DNA of 64,000 nucleotides from Eumeta japonica (lineage: Eukaryota; Arthropoda; Insecta; Lepidoptera; Psychidae), in the NCBI GenBank assembly GCA_005406025.1, contig BGZK01000212.1:186001-250000 (forward strand). The letters run 5' to 3'. A program made the position numbers and the translations under genes. The notes under the pieces are model-generated. The model was not told where the DNA came from. It saw only the letters and a list, made by a program, of their open reading frames with translations, and did no database searches. This document shows positions 1 to 12,200 of this stretch, in pieces; the stretch's first letter is position 1; the number at the start of each line of letters is the position of its first letter.

Positions 1-535
1 AAAATGTAGATAGAGTTTATTTAATTTGAGTTACACATAATAAAAGTCGAAATTAAAAACAAATTCTTCGCTTGTTTCGTTCATTTATTGTATCAAACAA
101 GTCAAAATCAAATGTTTTGAAACTTACCGAGTGCTAACCGTGAGTTTGAAGGAATAAAGTACGATAATATCATTAGTAACCTAAATTATTTTATTTGAAT
201 ATTGACCTATCAAAAAATATTGAGGCACATTTTATTATTTATGTTTATTATCTTAATGTTTGTCATCAAATAAATGTCACCATATTATTTAATCCCAATT
301 CCGAGTTGTAATACACAGATATTAGTTTTAGTTGATTTTCTACATGTATTTTATGTTAAAAAATACAGTTAAAAAGTAAACTAATTTTCATATCTTGATA
401 AATAAAAGTAAAACACAAGCATAAATTTAAATGTTATCGAAGTATGACATTATCAAGTCAAACCATTTAACGTTTAAAATTTGTTTTGTGTATAAATAAA
501 TATAAGATAAGATAGATATTAATAAATATGACTGA
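1..535. other. AT-rich, no gene seen
   Basis: No open frame of note and no recognisable repeat. The sequence is A/T-rich with scattered homopolymers. The next stretch (from about 540) begins a decayed retroelement reading frame, so this may be its truncated 5' flank or unrelated DNA. Confidence 0.5.
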
Positions 536-539
536 TAGA

Positions 540-2595
540 ATTAATGGCCGACTTACTGACTTTAAACTTCAATTACATGACAAAACCTTGAATAAGGATA
601 TAGAGGTTGTTTAGTCCTTTGAAACGTTCTTTACTGACAAACCTGTTTTGACTACCAGGTCTCTTAACTTATCTCTCGCTCTTTCCAAATCATTACTGAA
701 GGAAAATATTTAAATGTGTAGTATCAATTTATCATTTAAATATGTGAGTTCTGAAGAGATTACTAAGACTTTTACAACTTTAGATACGAAGAGAAGTACT
801 GACTTACATGGTCTTTCTATTACGATTGTAATCTCGTTATAGATTGCATTGTGCCGCACTTGGTGTTTATTTTTAATAAGTGTCTAGATAAAGGCGTGTT
901 TCTCGATTTGATGAAAGGAAGTAAAATAATTCTATTATTTAAAAACGGTAGTGTATCAAACTTCAACAACTTTAGGCCTAAATCTATGTTACCGACATTT
1001 AGTATAATTTTCAAAAAAAATATCTTAAAATAGTTGTTAGTAAATTTTATTGTAATAAATCAATGTCTAATGAACAGTTCGGTTTTACTCCGGGTCATTC
1101 AACAATCAATGCTGGCATTGAGCTTGAGCAATATTTTTGGAGCCTGAACGGATTCACGAGATGTAAATGGCAAATTTTGCGATTTCTCCAAGGCATTCTA
1201 TTGTATTTATTATGAAACTCTTATCGAGAAATTACGTCACTGTGGAGTAATAAACCGGGCACTCGGCCTCCTGAAATCGTATGGAATAACAGAGTTCGAC
1301 ACGCGATGGGTTCAGGCTGCACATGGCTTGCGCCGGGAGTAAATTCGTTATCTTGTATGGTAAGATGCGTATGCCGTTGTTCTGGAGGAAGTTATGACGT
1401 GATCGGTGGCCAGTAGTAAAGCCCTAGCTCCCGTGTACATGCACTATAACGCCAGCAGCGATCGCAGCTGCCATCTTCAGTCTCTCTCAGGCAGCCCCTC
1501 GCCAAAGTTGCTGGCCAACTCCCGCTCGATATACAGGTCACGAGTATTAAATTAAATATATCTAGTATTAAACCAAATAAACTGACGTATTGTAGTCCAA
1601 ACTTTCATTACAAAATTTCAGGAACACGCCAACGAACCCACAGGAGTGATGACAATGGCATGAGATCATCTGAATCTGTAATCTTCGTGGATTTACCACA
1701 GGGATCGACTCTTGGTCTCATTCTCTTTCTAATTTATATAAATGACTTACTTAGGTTTGTTAAGGATGTTCAGGAGATAGTACTCTTTTAGATTACACTT
1801 TTTTGTTATTTAAAGTTAAAATACATCAGACCACTTATGAGAATGTGGTCAATTCTACCTCTATTGTAGCGAAATGGTTTACTGTAAATAAAATACTACC
1901 TAATTGAATGAAAACAAATTGTATACAGTTCTCACTTCCAAATGTAAAATATAAATCCGGAAGTATTTCAGTATGTAACGAAGAATTGAAGTTTATTTAA
2001 TACTACCTTATTACTGGGAATTACTTTAAATAATAGACTTCATTGAGGTCCTCATATTGGTAAGTTAGCGAATAGGCTGCTGCCTATATAGTCAACAAAA
2101 CACACAATTTATTTGACATCGAAACTGCTATGTTAGTTTATTTTGGCTGTTTCCATAGCCTGATATCCTATGGAATTTTGCTCTGAGGGACATACTGCAA
2201 AGGTTTTGTTCTGCAAAAGCGGTCCGTTCCCGCGATTTGTAAGCTCAGACCATGTGTATCTTTTCAAAGTAAGTTTAAGGAAAAGGAATTTAAATTCTGG
2301 CATCCCATTTAATATATAAAAATTTATTACATGTAAAAGAAATTTGGAAATTATTAAAGGAAACACTTATCGACATTAATTCTGTGCCAAAAATAAAAAT
2401 AAACTATGCAAAACCACGAATTCGTTTAGAGGGCTCTGTGAGCGCATAGTCAATATGGTCCCTGTCTATATACAAGATTTACCCTTATATAAATTTAAGA
2501 GTGTTATTAAACACTCTCACAGTAAAAAACGTCATTATACAATTTCTGAATATTTAGAAGAGATAATATCTATGGCCATAAGTTAATCGACTTCT
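540..2595 (+). pseudogene. Decayed non-LTR retrotransposon (reverse transcriptase, Jockey/CR1-like)
   Basis: Conceptual translation across several frames gives a nearly continuous non-LTR reverse transcriptase. In order it shows: an N-terminal stretch with NGRLTDFKLQLHDK (~543-585); a segment reading NKCLDKGVFLDLMK followed by NNFRPKSMLPTFS (~875-1005); QFGFTPGHST (~1076-1105); motif A as DFSKAFYCIYYETL (~1181-1222); LPQGSTLGLILFLIYINDL (~1693-1750); a KWF-VNK segment and MKTNCIQF (~1868-1935); PHIGKLANRL (~2052-2080); LQKRSVPAICKLRP (~2205-2250); and a C-terminal VPVYIQDLPLYKFKSVI block (~2457-2515). The FADD catalytic box expected near 1780-1800 is disrupted. Many stops and frameshifts show that it is dead. 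Clade placement (Jockey/CR1-type) is inferred from the motif spelling only. A foreign block interrupts it at about 1291-1655. Confidence 0.85.
1291..1655. other. Unidentified block interrupting the non-LTR element
   Basis: The RT reading (…LRHCGVINRALGLLKSY) breaks at about 1290 and resumes near 1655 with NGMRSSESV. In intact relatives these two pieces are separated by only a few residues. The roughly 330-360 intervening bases are visibly GC-richer up to about 1530 and AT-rich after that. I do not recognise the block. It could be an insertion of another element or a chimeric junction. I see no clear target-site duplication or terminal repeats. Confidence 0.5.
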
Positions 2596-2599
2596 TACC

Positions 2600-4685
2600 A
2601 AGATGTTTCGTTGATCAATGATTTTGTTTTTGTTTTGGATATGGATGATAAAATTATAAAACACCTACCTTTAAATTCCTTGCTCGTTATTATTGAGACA
2701 AAACTGCCTGCTGAAAGAGTAGTAAAATGTAAATTCTTAAAACTATGCCGTATTTCAAGTGTTATTTTATAAACTATAAAATAAAGATATTTGGAATTCG
2801 AGTTTAAATTTAAATACAGTCGTAAGCAGAGACGTACATTTAGTTCCGCGATTAATTAATCTTAGTCTGAACTTGGTTAAGTTTAACTAACTTTCGACGC
2901 GTTGTTCTGTATTCAATTCCCGTCAGAGCAACACGTTTGCAAATGAATAAGTTGTTATCTAGATCGTTCCGATATATCTAGAACGTAATACGTGTGTGTT
3001 AGTTTCTAATGATGCATCATATCTGTATTATGGAATGTATCTGAAAATTAACAACATATGAGACTGAATTTTATGCAATTTTGAAAATTAAGCGATAGGT
3101 ATTGAAAAGACGTAGGTATTGCACACAGACGTAAGGCACACTGCTTTACAAAACAAAGATTTGAGCAACGGTTGACCTTGCAAACCAGCCCTAAAACTTT
3201 CCTGGACAATCACGAAAACATTGTTTATATTTTCGAGTTGAAAATCATCAGAGTTCTGTCTCAAACCTATTTCATATATATTAATCAATAAAGAATAAAA
3301 ATTCGTAATTGTAAAGCATGAGCTTTTTTTAGTCCGCTTAATTCTGCAACTGATATATTTTTTATTTTAATAATTGCAAATATAGCACGTGTATGATATA
3401 AAAATATGCAAGACTAAAAATAATAAACATGTATTTATATTATGTTTCATTTTCAAACATTTATTCATATACGCTAAAAGCTTAAAAGGAGTTATGTGTT
3501 TTGTATGAATTTTACTCTGCAAGCGTCATACTTTTAGGATTTGTGTGAGTATATTCGAGTTTTCTGTATCCTTCCTAACGGCAAAATGTCTTATTTAATG
3601 CTTACAAATAAGGTATCGTTATTTCAACTCTGGACTATTTTGGCGATGACAGAAGAAAAATTCTTTTTCGTACGTCTACGCCCTCGAGCATTATGGCTTC
3701 ATACTTTTTTTACGCGTCATCGTTAAAGGAGTCTTCTCTATACAAGTACCTCTAATAAACCTGCCACCATTTGTGTATGAACGAAATGTTTAGATGTTTT
3801 TCTTAGTTTTTCTTTTTATTCCTACGTTTTCCTAGTCTTAGTTTAGACACTCGGAGACTTTAGCCGTTTTTTTCTCGTAACGGTATCCTCAAATGAGTAT
3901 ATATTTTTTCTTGTATTTCGCATTACACTGTTTCGTCTATAGATCTATCTACTCGCATCGACTCACGTTGCAGACGACCAAAAGCGTTCCTCTGCTGATC
4001 CAAGTACATGCTTTATTTAATTTTCAATATAAAAGCTCGCTCAATAGTCGGGGGAGAGCGACTTGCCGCCGTTATCCCCGGCTTGTTATTCGTTCCTTTG
4101 TTAATAACAGCCGAGAAGCGGGCGGCAGAACGGGGTGAGAAAATTAATCCGTGGGTAATGGACAAGAATAATACCGTCCACTAATGGGTGTTCTGAGCTC
4201 CCACTTTATTATCAATACCGGCCCATTAGGGCCGACAACTCCGATTGATATAAACGCGGTTTGTATTCTTGTCGATTGAAATTTAAATCGATCTTATTCT
4301 TTTCCACTATTATGCTTCCTTCTTAATTCATTTATTTTTTGTTATTATTTGAAGTGAAATGATATCAAGTTAAGGAAGAAATATATTTTCTAAGTATTCT
4401 TAACTTCAGATACGGCTTGAATTCATTTTATCGAAAAGTCAGTAATGTTTTCATTAATTGTATTGTTTTTTTTTTACCTTGAAGTTCTATTAGAACGTCA
4501 AAAGAAGATAACGAATTGGTATAAGAATAGAATTTTCATAAACAAGAACGATAACCAATATTACTTCAACATCGGAATAAATAGGTCAGATATCAGTAAA
4601 TTTAGACATATAGAATTAGGATTTTCAATATAAAAACTCTTATGGAAGATTATATTGTTATATGTATAAAGCAGCTTAGCTGCTA
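2600..4685. other. No gene recognised; GC-rich islet near 4.05-4.26 kb
   Basis: Mostly AT-rich. The stretch at about 4050-4260 stands out: it is GC-richer, contains short inverted words such as GGCCCATTAGGGCC, and is unlike the flanks. It has no coding signature (short frames only). It could be a conserved non-coding element, but this is an inference from composition alone. Confidence 0.35.
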
Positions 4686-4689
4686 AACA

Positions 4690-5060
4690 AAAACATAGCT
4701 AAATAACTCATAATTTTCCCTAATAAATAGGCAATGAAATACAAAAAAAAGTTTCCAAATTTGACTTTCAGTCCCCAATAATAGCGCGTTCAAACAAATA
4801 TACAATAAAAAGCGGATTGTTCAGACAACTTACAATCCTCTTCAAAATTTGGACTATCGAACACAAAATGATTTATTCAAATCCTACAGAATTGCAAGAG
4901 ATTAACGCATTCAAACATACAAAAAAAAAACTACTCAGATAATTTATAGCCTTCATCGAGAATTGGGATATCAAATGCAAAAGAAAATTGAACTGATAGT
5001 TCTACAATTTAGCACATTCACATATACAAATAAATTTTTAAAGCTTATACTTAAAATATA
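4690..5060. repeat. Degenerate tandem repeat, unit ~110-120 bp, about 2-3 copies
   Basis: The same word order recurs about every 110-120 bases: 'GCGTTCAAACAAATATAC' near 4785, 'GCATTCAAACATACAAAA' near 4906 and 'GCACATTCACATATACAAA' near 5012. In the units, a 'TTCAGACAACTTACAATCCT' / 'CTCAGATAATTTATAGCCTT' block and an 'AATTTGGACTATCGAACACA' / 'AATTGGGATATCAAATGCAA' block follow. Divergence is high, so the duplication is old. The parent repeat family is not identified. Confidence 0.6.
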
Positions 5061-8000
5061 GATTGTAGACAATCATAACTTATTTTACTTAAAGTATGAT
5101 ACAATAATTTCGAATCCTAACTTTTGTGTTTGAATTTATTATTCACGAAGTATACTTTGAAAGGCTTATACACTTCAATGATTTTCAAGAGAACTGCGCA
5201 ATAACACTCATTTTATTACGTAGTTAGATTTTTCCAAGTCCCTTTTATACTCTACGCGAGCACTGAAATTGAAATATTTATTTAAACGTAAATTTTCAGC
5301 CTTCCCTGTAAATCACCCAAGTTTTAAGTGTATCGAATGTCAGTCAAACGTGTACAAAAACAAATACCAACTTTAACACATACCAAAGGGCATGCGACGA
5401 AAAATAGGAACTTCTTCAGATCGAGAAATCTTAAAACTTATAGAGACGTTCTTTTCCCATAGTCGAAACGTAAAAAAGCTTCTTCATTGTGCCGCTCGAG
5501 AAATAATTGGAAAAGCATTGAATTTAATGATGCTGCAAATCGTGATGCCGCTGCAACTGGCATTGCAAGTGCATAAAGCTCGGTTACAACCACCGGAACG
5601 TTCATCGACAGTTTAAAACAGAAAAGATGGCAAATGTTTTTAAAAACTTAATTTAGATTAATAAACATAGAATCTGTACACAAAACCGAATCAAAAGAGA
5701 TTTACAATAGCCTTATCTTAGTTATGGGAATGGCACCAATTGCGTTTTCTTCTAGAAGAATGTGTAGTGATAACCTATTGATAGGACGTAGGCGTCCAGA
5801 CCCGCAACCCACTCACACCGCGGTACTGCATACTATAACACATGGCGTGCTTGCTTATGTCTGAAGGTCACATGCGACAAAACAGCTTTTTTTCCCGTTT
5901 AAAATAAAAACTGGGATTAAATTCGAAAAATAAAACTGACAATTTGAAGTGTTTGTACAGATTAATTTACATAGAAAATTTGTAGGCTTGAGTCAGTCCC
6001 ATTTGCATGTAAAATGTACTGTGTAATAAAAGATAATAAAACGCAATTTATTAACCTTTCACAAGTAAGTGCAACCCATAAATTAAAGTCATGATAATAT
6101 GAAGAAGTGGGGTACTGCAGATCACTTTTACATGTTTTGTATTTTTGAAAATCGAAGTCCCAACTCAATAAGTTGACAGATCCTAAATTACCCTTAAGAC
6201 AGGATCGTTTACTCATTAGGACGTATTAGGCGGACGGTCACTTCGATCCTACAAAAATTTAAAAACACGACATAAAAATTGGATGGGAACAATTTTTAAA
6301 CGGAACTATTAATTCAGTCATGGACGTTGATAAAAAAATAATTGAAGTTGTGTATTGGGTGAGTAGAAGAAAGGAAGTGAATCGAGTGGAGATTTCATTT
6401 ATTTATTTTGACGTGACAACGTCTTAAATTAGGTTGCGGCTGGGGTCACTTTGAAAAGTGCGCGCTCGGTAACATAACGATGAGTCACCAGAACAGAGGC
6501 CCGCCAGTCTTGCGTCTCTCCACTAACTATGATCGGTCTGCCGCGCGCACTAGAGAATTAGTGCATAGCTTGCAAATGTATTACAAGTTATTGTATGTAT
6601 ATTTGTATATAAATACGTATGTATGTGTAAAGGTAAAATAAAATTTTGTTAATATGAAATTCAGTGCGAGATTCTTTGTATAAATTAATGTTTTAAATAT
6701 AATTCTTTGTATAAATAAATGTTTTAAATTGTTACTATTATTTCATCCTTCTTCCTACTATACGAATGAATATTCACATTAAAATGATTTTACCATTCAA
6801 AGTCGTTGTCACGTAAAACTTTCGCCCGTATACCGACTTTACAGGCAACCAAATTTTTTTTTAACAAAGTACAAAATTTCAATTTCCCTCTTGCTAAGTT
6901 TCTACGCTCTGTGGTAAAAACATTTTCAGTCGGCGCTACAGTATTCTATCGCTAACAGAAAACTGTAAACTGCATCGTAAAGTATACACTTTGTGTTTTC
7001 CCTTGTAAAATGCATATGAAAGGGTAGAATGCTAGTGAAAACTCGGATGTAAAATTTTTAAATCCCGTTACGGTGCACTGCAAGAGCTCCTTTTTGAAAG
7101 CAAAATGAATTCTAAATGAGCCGTAACCCGTTTGCGCCGGCGCTAGTTTCGACAGGCCTTAGTAACCTGAAGGCGCTTTCACGAACTTTATTGATATTCC
7201 ATCGGAACTTATACAGAGTTCCAATAGTTTTTATGAACTAACGTGTATGTTAAACTTAAAATAGTGATTTAATGTAAGAAAGACTTTTTCTCCTCAGTAA
7301 ATTACTAAAAAATTATAGACTATGAGTTCACGCGCCATCTTACAGCGAGTTTTTGTATTTCCTGACGTTCCCATTTAATTACGGTATTTAACAAGTATTT
7401 AGTTGAGTATTATTCTTATGCCGTTTATTTTTTTTTTTTATTATACAATTATTCCGTTGAATAATTTTTGATTTAAATTAGTAAGAAGTTTAAGTAAGTG
7501 ATCTGTAATATGACAGGTGAATCACCCGTTATTTTTTTTCTTAAAATTGCCTTTCCTGTTTCTAAGAGAACACATTCTAAGTCATCGCCGCATTGACAGT
7601 TTTTAACAGCTCTCAACCCGCACTGAACTATCATCAAGCTGCTGAGCAATTCTCAGTTTCTAACGAAGTGTGCAAGAGTTCTCTTTTGAGCTATTTATCC
7701 TTAGTTACGCATATGCGTCATAAGTACGCGACAAGAGGTTACAAAGTACTTATATGGCCCTTCAGATTATTACGGATTGGTCGGCGTAAGACAACTCCTC
7801 AACTCTCACTAGGCCGTCATGGAGGGCTTAATATGGTGGACGCCTCTCGATCTGAAATGCCTCATCAATGCGATAATTAATAAGAGACGTAACGACTCAG
7901 ACGCCTCTTCCGTACAAAATAGAATAAATACCATAAATATGTAACCTATGGCAACCGAGAAAGTCTTACAATATTCAAAAATTTCTATGTTAAGTCGCTA

Positions 8001-9060
8001 TGTTGTCCAAATATAGCATGTGATTCTTCATAACAAATTATATTTTTAATCCTGGTATTATTGGTATTCATGGTTTCAGAAAGTAGCTCCAGGCGATTGA
8101 ATAGTATTGCTTTACTTTTCGTGTATTCAGCTTCAATTATATTTTCTAATAATTTTTAATTTAATCCAATTATTTTTTATAAGAATATTCTTTATTTTTA
8201 ACCGATTTCAGAAAAGAAGGAAGTTCTATGTTCGTTTGTATATACCTAGTTTGTAACTTCGTTAATTGTAGAACGAACTCGATTTTTTTTTTGTTTAAAG
8301 TACTTTCCGTGCGTCCTATAGTCCCCAAATCAAAATCTGATATATTGCTAATTCAGAGAAATCAAGGAATACCCTCCAATATTATAGGCAAATATAGTGT
8401 TTTTGAGCTCTTCTTTTTAATTATTTCAGTTTTTGCGTCTGATAGTTATCATCTCATGCTGGTGAGCTGATGGTAGAGGCCACAACACTCCGTAACGGTT
8501 GGGTGTTAGGGGAGAATACTACAATTTCTCACTACGAAATTACTCTTCAATGGCTATTAATTAAATCTAGTACACCTAGAAATAAAATTACTTTTTAATG
8601 TACCTAGATATTTTTATTCATTTATATAATTCCAACATGACAATCTTAGCAATAACACACCGAAACTATTTAGGGATAACAGTAACAATACGGTGAATTA
8701 ATTTAAGTGGAAGTCAATGAAGACGTGATCTGCGTGAACTGTAGAATTTTATATTATAAAGAATAATAATTAATTATATAATTTATGCAAGAACAATTCG
8801 TTAGTTGCACTCCAACTAAGAATGTAAGGACCCTGGAATAATTACCAGTAGTCAATAAATCCAAGGTCGGAATACTACTTTTCCACGTACTCCGTACAAA
8901 AGTAAGGCCAATTTTATAAACTAGGCTTTAATCTATATAACAGGTAACTATATAAGTCAGAAAGTTATAATTATAAGATAATTAAAAAAATGTGAAATAA
9001 ACAAACTCTCATAAGAATAAAAATCCGCCTGCCAAAACCTATTTGCATAATGGTTAAAAC
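5061..9060. other. No gene recognised
   Basis: AT-rich sequence with a GC-richer patch around 6430-6560 and a short direct duplication at 6671-6731 (ATTCTTTGTATAAATTAATG repeated after 31 bases with few changes). A stretch around 8425-8530 looks like part of a dispersed repeat but I cannot name it. No frame has family motifs. Confidence 0.4.
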
Positions 9061-9061
9061 G

Positions 9062-9097
9062 GACTCTAAAAACAACTGATTAGTTGCTTTTAGAGTC
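9062..9097. repeat. Short inverted repeat (16-bp arms, 4-nt loop)
   Basis: GACTCTAAAAACAACT (9062-9077) is complementary to AGTTGCTTTTAGAGTC (9082-9097) with one mismatch. A related word, GAACTGACTCCAAAAA, recurs in the opposite sense near 9218, so the palindrome may belong to a small decayed inverted-repeat element spanning about 9060-9240. Confidence 0.6.
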
Positions 9098-9239
9098 AGT
9101 TCCAGTTGAAGCAAGAAAAAAAATATTATCTATAAACATGAATGTAAACCGTTAAATATTGAGTCAAAAAAGAGATTTTCTATGGTGACACAACTGTGTC
9201 TTAATTGTCTTTAGCTAGAACTGACTCCAAAAATAGCTA

Positions 9240-12200
9240 ATTAATTGTTTTTCAATTTGTTTAAACAATTATTTAAATAGATTTTTGAAAATATTATTAT
9301 TTTTATAAAAATTCTTTTATTTTGTACTATTATTAAAGAATTCAGTCTTTAATAGTAGCACAAAACGAAGTAAATCTTCAATATATATACACACGCACAT
9401 ATATATATGTGTAATTTGACACACTTTACAAAATACACAAAATTGAACCAACGAGATTTAATATTAAATGACAACTTATCAAATAAGTAACCAATTTATA
9501 CACGCATAATCCGTTAAATATTATTATAATAACAATATATCGAACACGATTAATCTAAAAAGCACAAAAGAGAGAAGCATGAGCAAGCATCGTATAATAT
9601 CGAAGGGGAGGCAGCGCAAAAATTGGATACATAAGACACGTAAACCGGCCATGATTTTGTTGACCTACGCGCCCCCCGAGGCACATGATCCTCTCCGGCG
9701 CTTCAGCAAATATTAGCTTTAACACCTGTCCGCAATAATTTACCGTTATCAAACAAAGGGAGGGTATCTTTAATCACAATATAGAGAATATCTTCTTTAT
9801 TTAAGGACGAATAGAAGCGAACTTTTATATAGATCTGTGGGAGTTTCTATATTAAACTAATGAAGAGAAAATTGTAGACGAAGTGCTTTTTATTTTGTGT
9901 TTGTCGTAGTCAAATAACATTTGTTTTTTTGATAGGTTAATATAATCAAAATATAAATGCTTACTTCTTTTTTTTTAGTATAGACATACTTTTTCGATGT
10001 TGAAAGCTTCCCTGCAATTTTTAGATTGAATGGTTATTGTTCTACAGTTATGAGTAGAATTGACATTATTCGTTTTGTTTCACTTAGAATGCAATATATT
10101 CCTAAGGATGAACTTTTACACTTCCTGGTACTTTAATTCACTCATAATTTAAAGAATTTAATACATCTTCTGCGTCTTGAGTAAAAAAATGTAATTAAAT
10201 TTTTTGCAAACGGGACAAATCAAATTTGAAAAAATGAACCATGAAAACAAAAAACCGCTAGTAGGAAGTAATTTTGAAGCTGAAATATGAGCCGGACGCA
10301 TATCAATAAAATTATGAAAAAGACCAAATGTAATAATCATAACAGACTGTTTATTCGCTTTTGATCATTTTAAACTTCTTACATTCAAGAGAATGCTAGT
10401 TTTATACACAATTCCATGTTATTTTATAAAATTTCTCCATATTGTGAATATTTTCATTTCTCTCGACAATTTTTTTTTAATTATTCTTGTTAAATAAACT
10501 TAAAACTACATAATGAAACTTAAATGATAAAACTTTCTACAATATCAATTTGTAAGAAAATATACGAATTCACATACAAATCTTTATTATAACGGCACGA
10601 ATGCTAAAACGGGACGTTGGCGCTTTTTTTTTTATATATTCACACACGTCTTACTAAGACGACGTGCCGTTCGCTAATCGAGACGAGCTTTAATAGAATA
10701 ATGGAGCTTGTAGAAAAGCTCGCCGCCGCGAAACAAAGGAGCGGATCAAAAGCTCGTGCACCTCCGTCGAGCCCCGAAAAATTATAAGGAAAACCGTGTG
10801 CTTCGCTCGCGAAATGATATATTCCCGTAACGCGAACACTAAAGAGTCGTGACGGCCGGCGACCTGCGGCTGATGGATGACGCGCCGCCGACGCGCAACA
10901 ACGCCGCGATGATAAATGCCCACAATGCTCGCCCTGTTTACTTCCCTTTAATTTTATATTTTAATAATTTATATCGCCGACGCGACGATGGATCGCGCGT
11001 CCCGGCGAAGGGCCGTTTAATTAGGTTTAGGGCACTTGTTTCTAGACCGGATGTCGTAAGTTGAGGGGTTGTTGTTAAAGTTTTAAAATACGTAATTCGA
11101 ATAGCTTCCGATGGCGGCGGCTTTGTTTCGAAGGGGAATAGGGCACTTCAATTTTATATCTTACTGGACCGAAACGATTCTAGTCTTACTTAGCTTTCAT
11201 TCTAGATTACTACATCAATCCCAATCATAGTCCCGTTTTGGTCCGGCGGCTGGTTTTTATTCTGGTTCCATTTGGAATTCCTATCCAGGTTGATTAAAAA
11301 AATTTAAAAAAAAACTTTATATCGTCAAGTCAACTAGCATTTAAGCAAGCCATGTCAACTTTCATCAGTTGAGTATTTTTAATACATACTTTCTACATTT
11401 AAACAAATTTCCTTTTTAATGAAATTGTATAATCTTCGTCGGCGACTTTATTCTTGAAAACTTAATTAAACATACAACGTATAATACATTTTTGATCTCC
11501 TTTTAAGTGATTTAATAGTAGTTTATTGAATATGATACAAACATTTATAAATAACATCATGGGGTATTTGCAGTTAGCGGTTAGGTAAACTCGATTAGGT
11601 GTAACACAACATAACGTCATTTAGAAATTACAGTGACGAGCAGCAGCACCAAGCAGCAAGAGAAAAGTAAGACAAACTATTACATGTATTTTTCCACAGA
11701 CTAAAATATATACTTCCCGAATACCACTTCAGTCGCACGTCTGGTTAACATCTACGCGGGCAAAGCTATGAATACGAAGTATAAAAAAAAAAAAATTCTT
11801 ATGCTTATCAAATTCACACAATTTGCAAAAAAGTTTAAAAATCCGTTTAGTTGAAAGAAGACAGAACAAACTTACAATTTTTCATTATTATAATGTTAAT
11901 GTTACTATTAATAAAATTATTACTCATGTACACGTGCACGTACAGACACGTTTATTAACTGTAAAGGACCTCGATTCCGATTATTACCTCGATTCCGGTC
12001 ACCAACACAAATTCTGGCTTGATAGGTACCGTTCCTGTTTCCGTTTCCAAACCTGAATCTCATCTCGAAAGTTGGTCAATTTTATTTCTAACATGCCTAT
12101 TCTGAATACACTGCCGCAAATGTTTACCCGGCACTAATATTTTCCAACTCGTACACGTACACGGTCTATGTTTTATTTTTACGTCTGTTTTCGATTCCAG

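Noticed and set aside
2905..2935. tRNA or tRNA-derived SINE (box-B-like ATTCAATTCCCGTC)
   Set aside because: No A box at the right distance and no cloverleaf can be drawn from the flanking bases.
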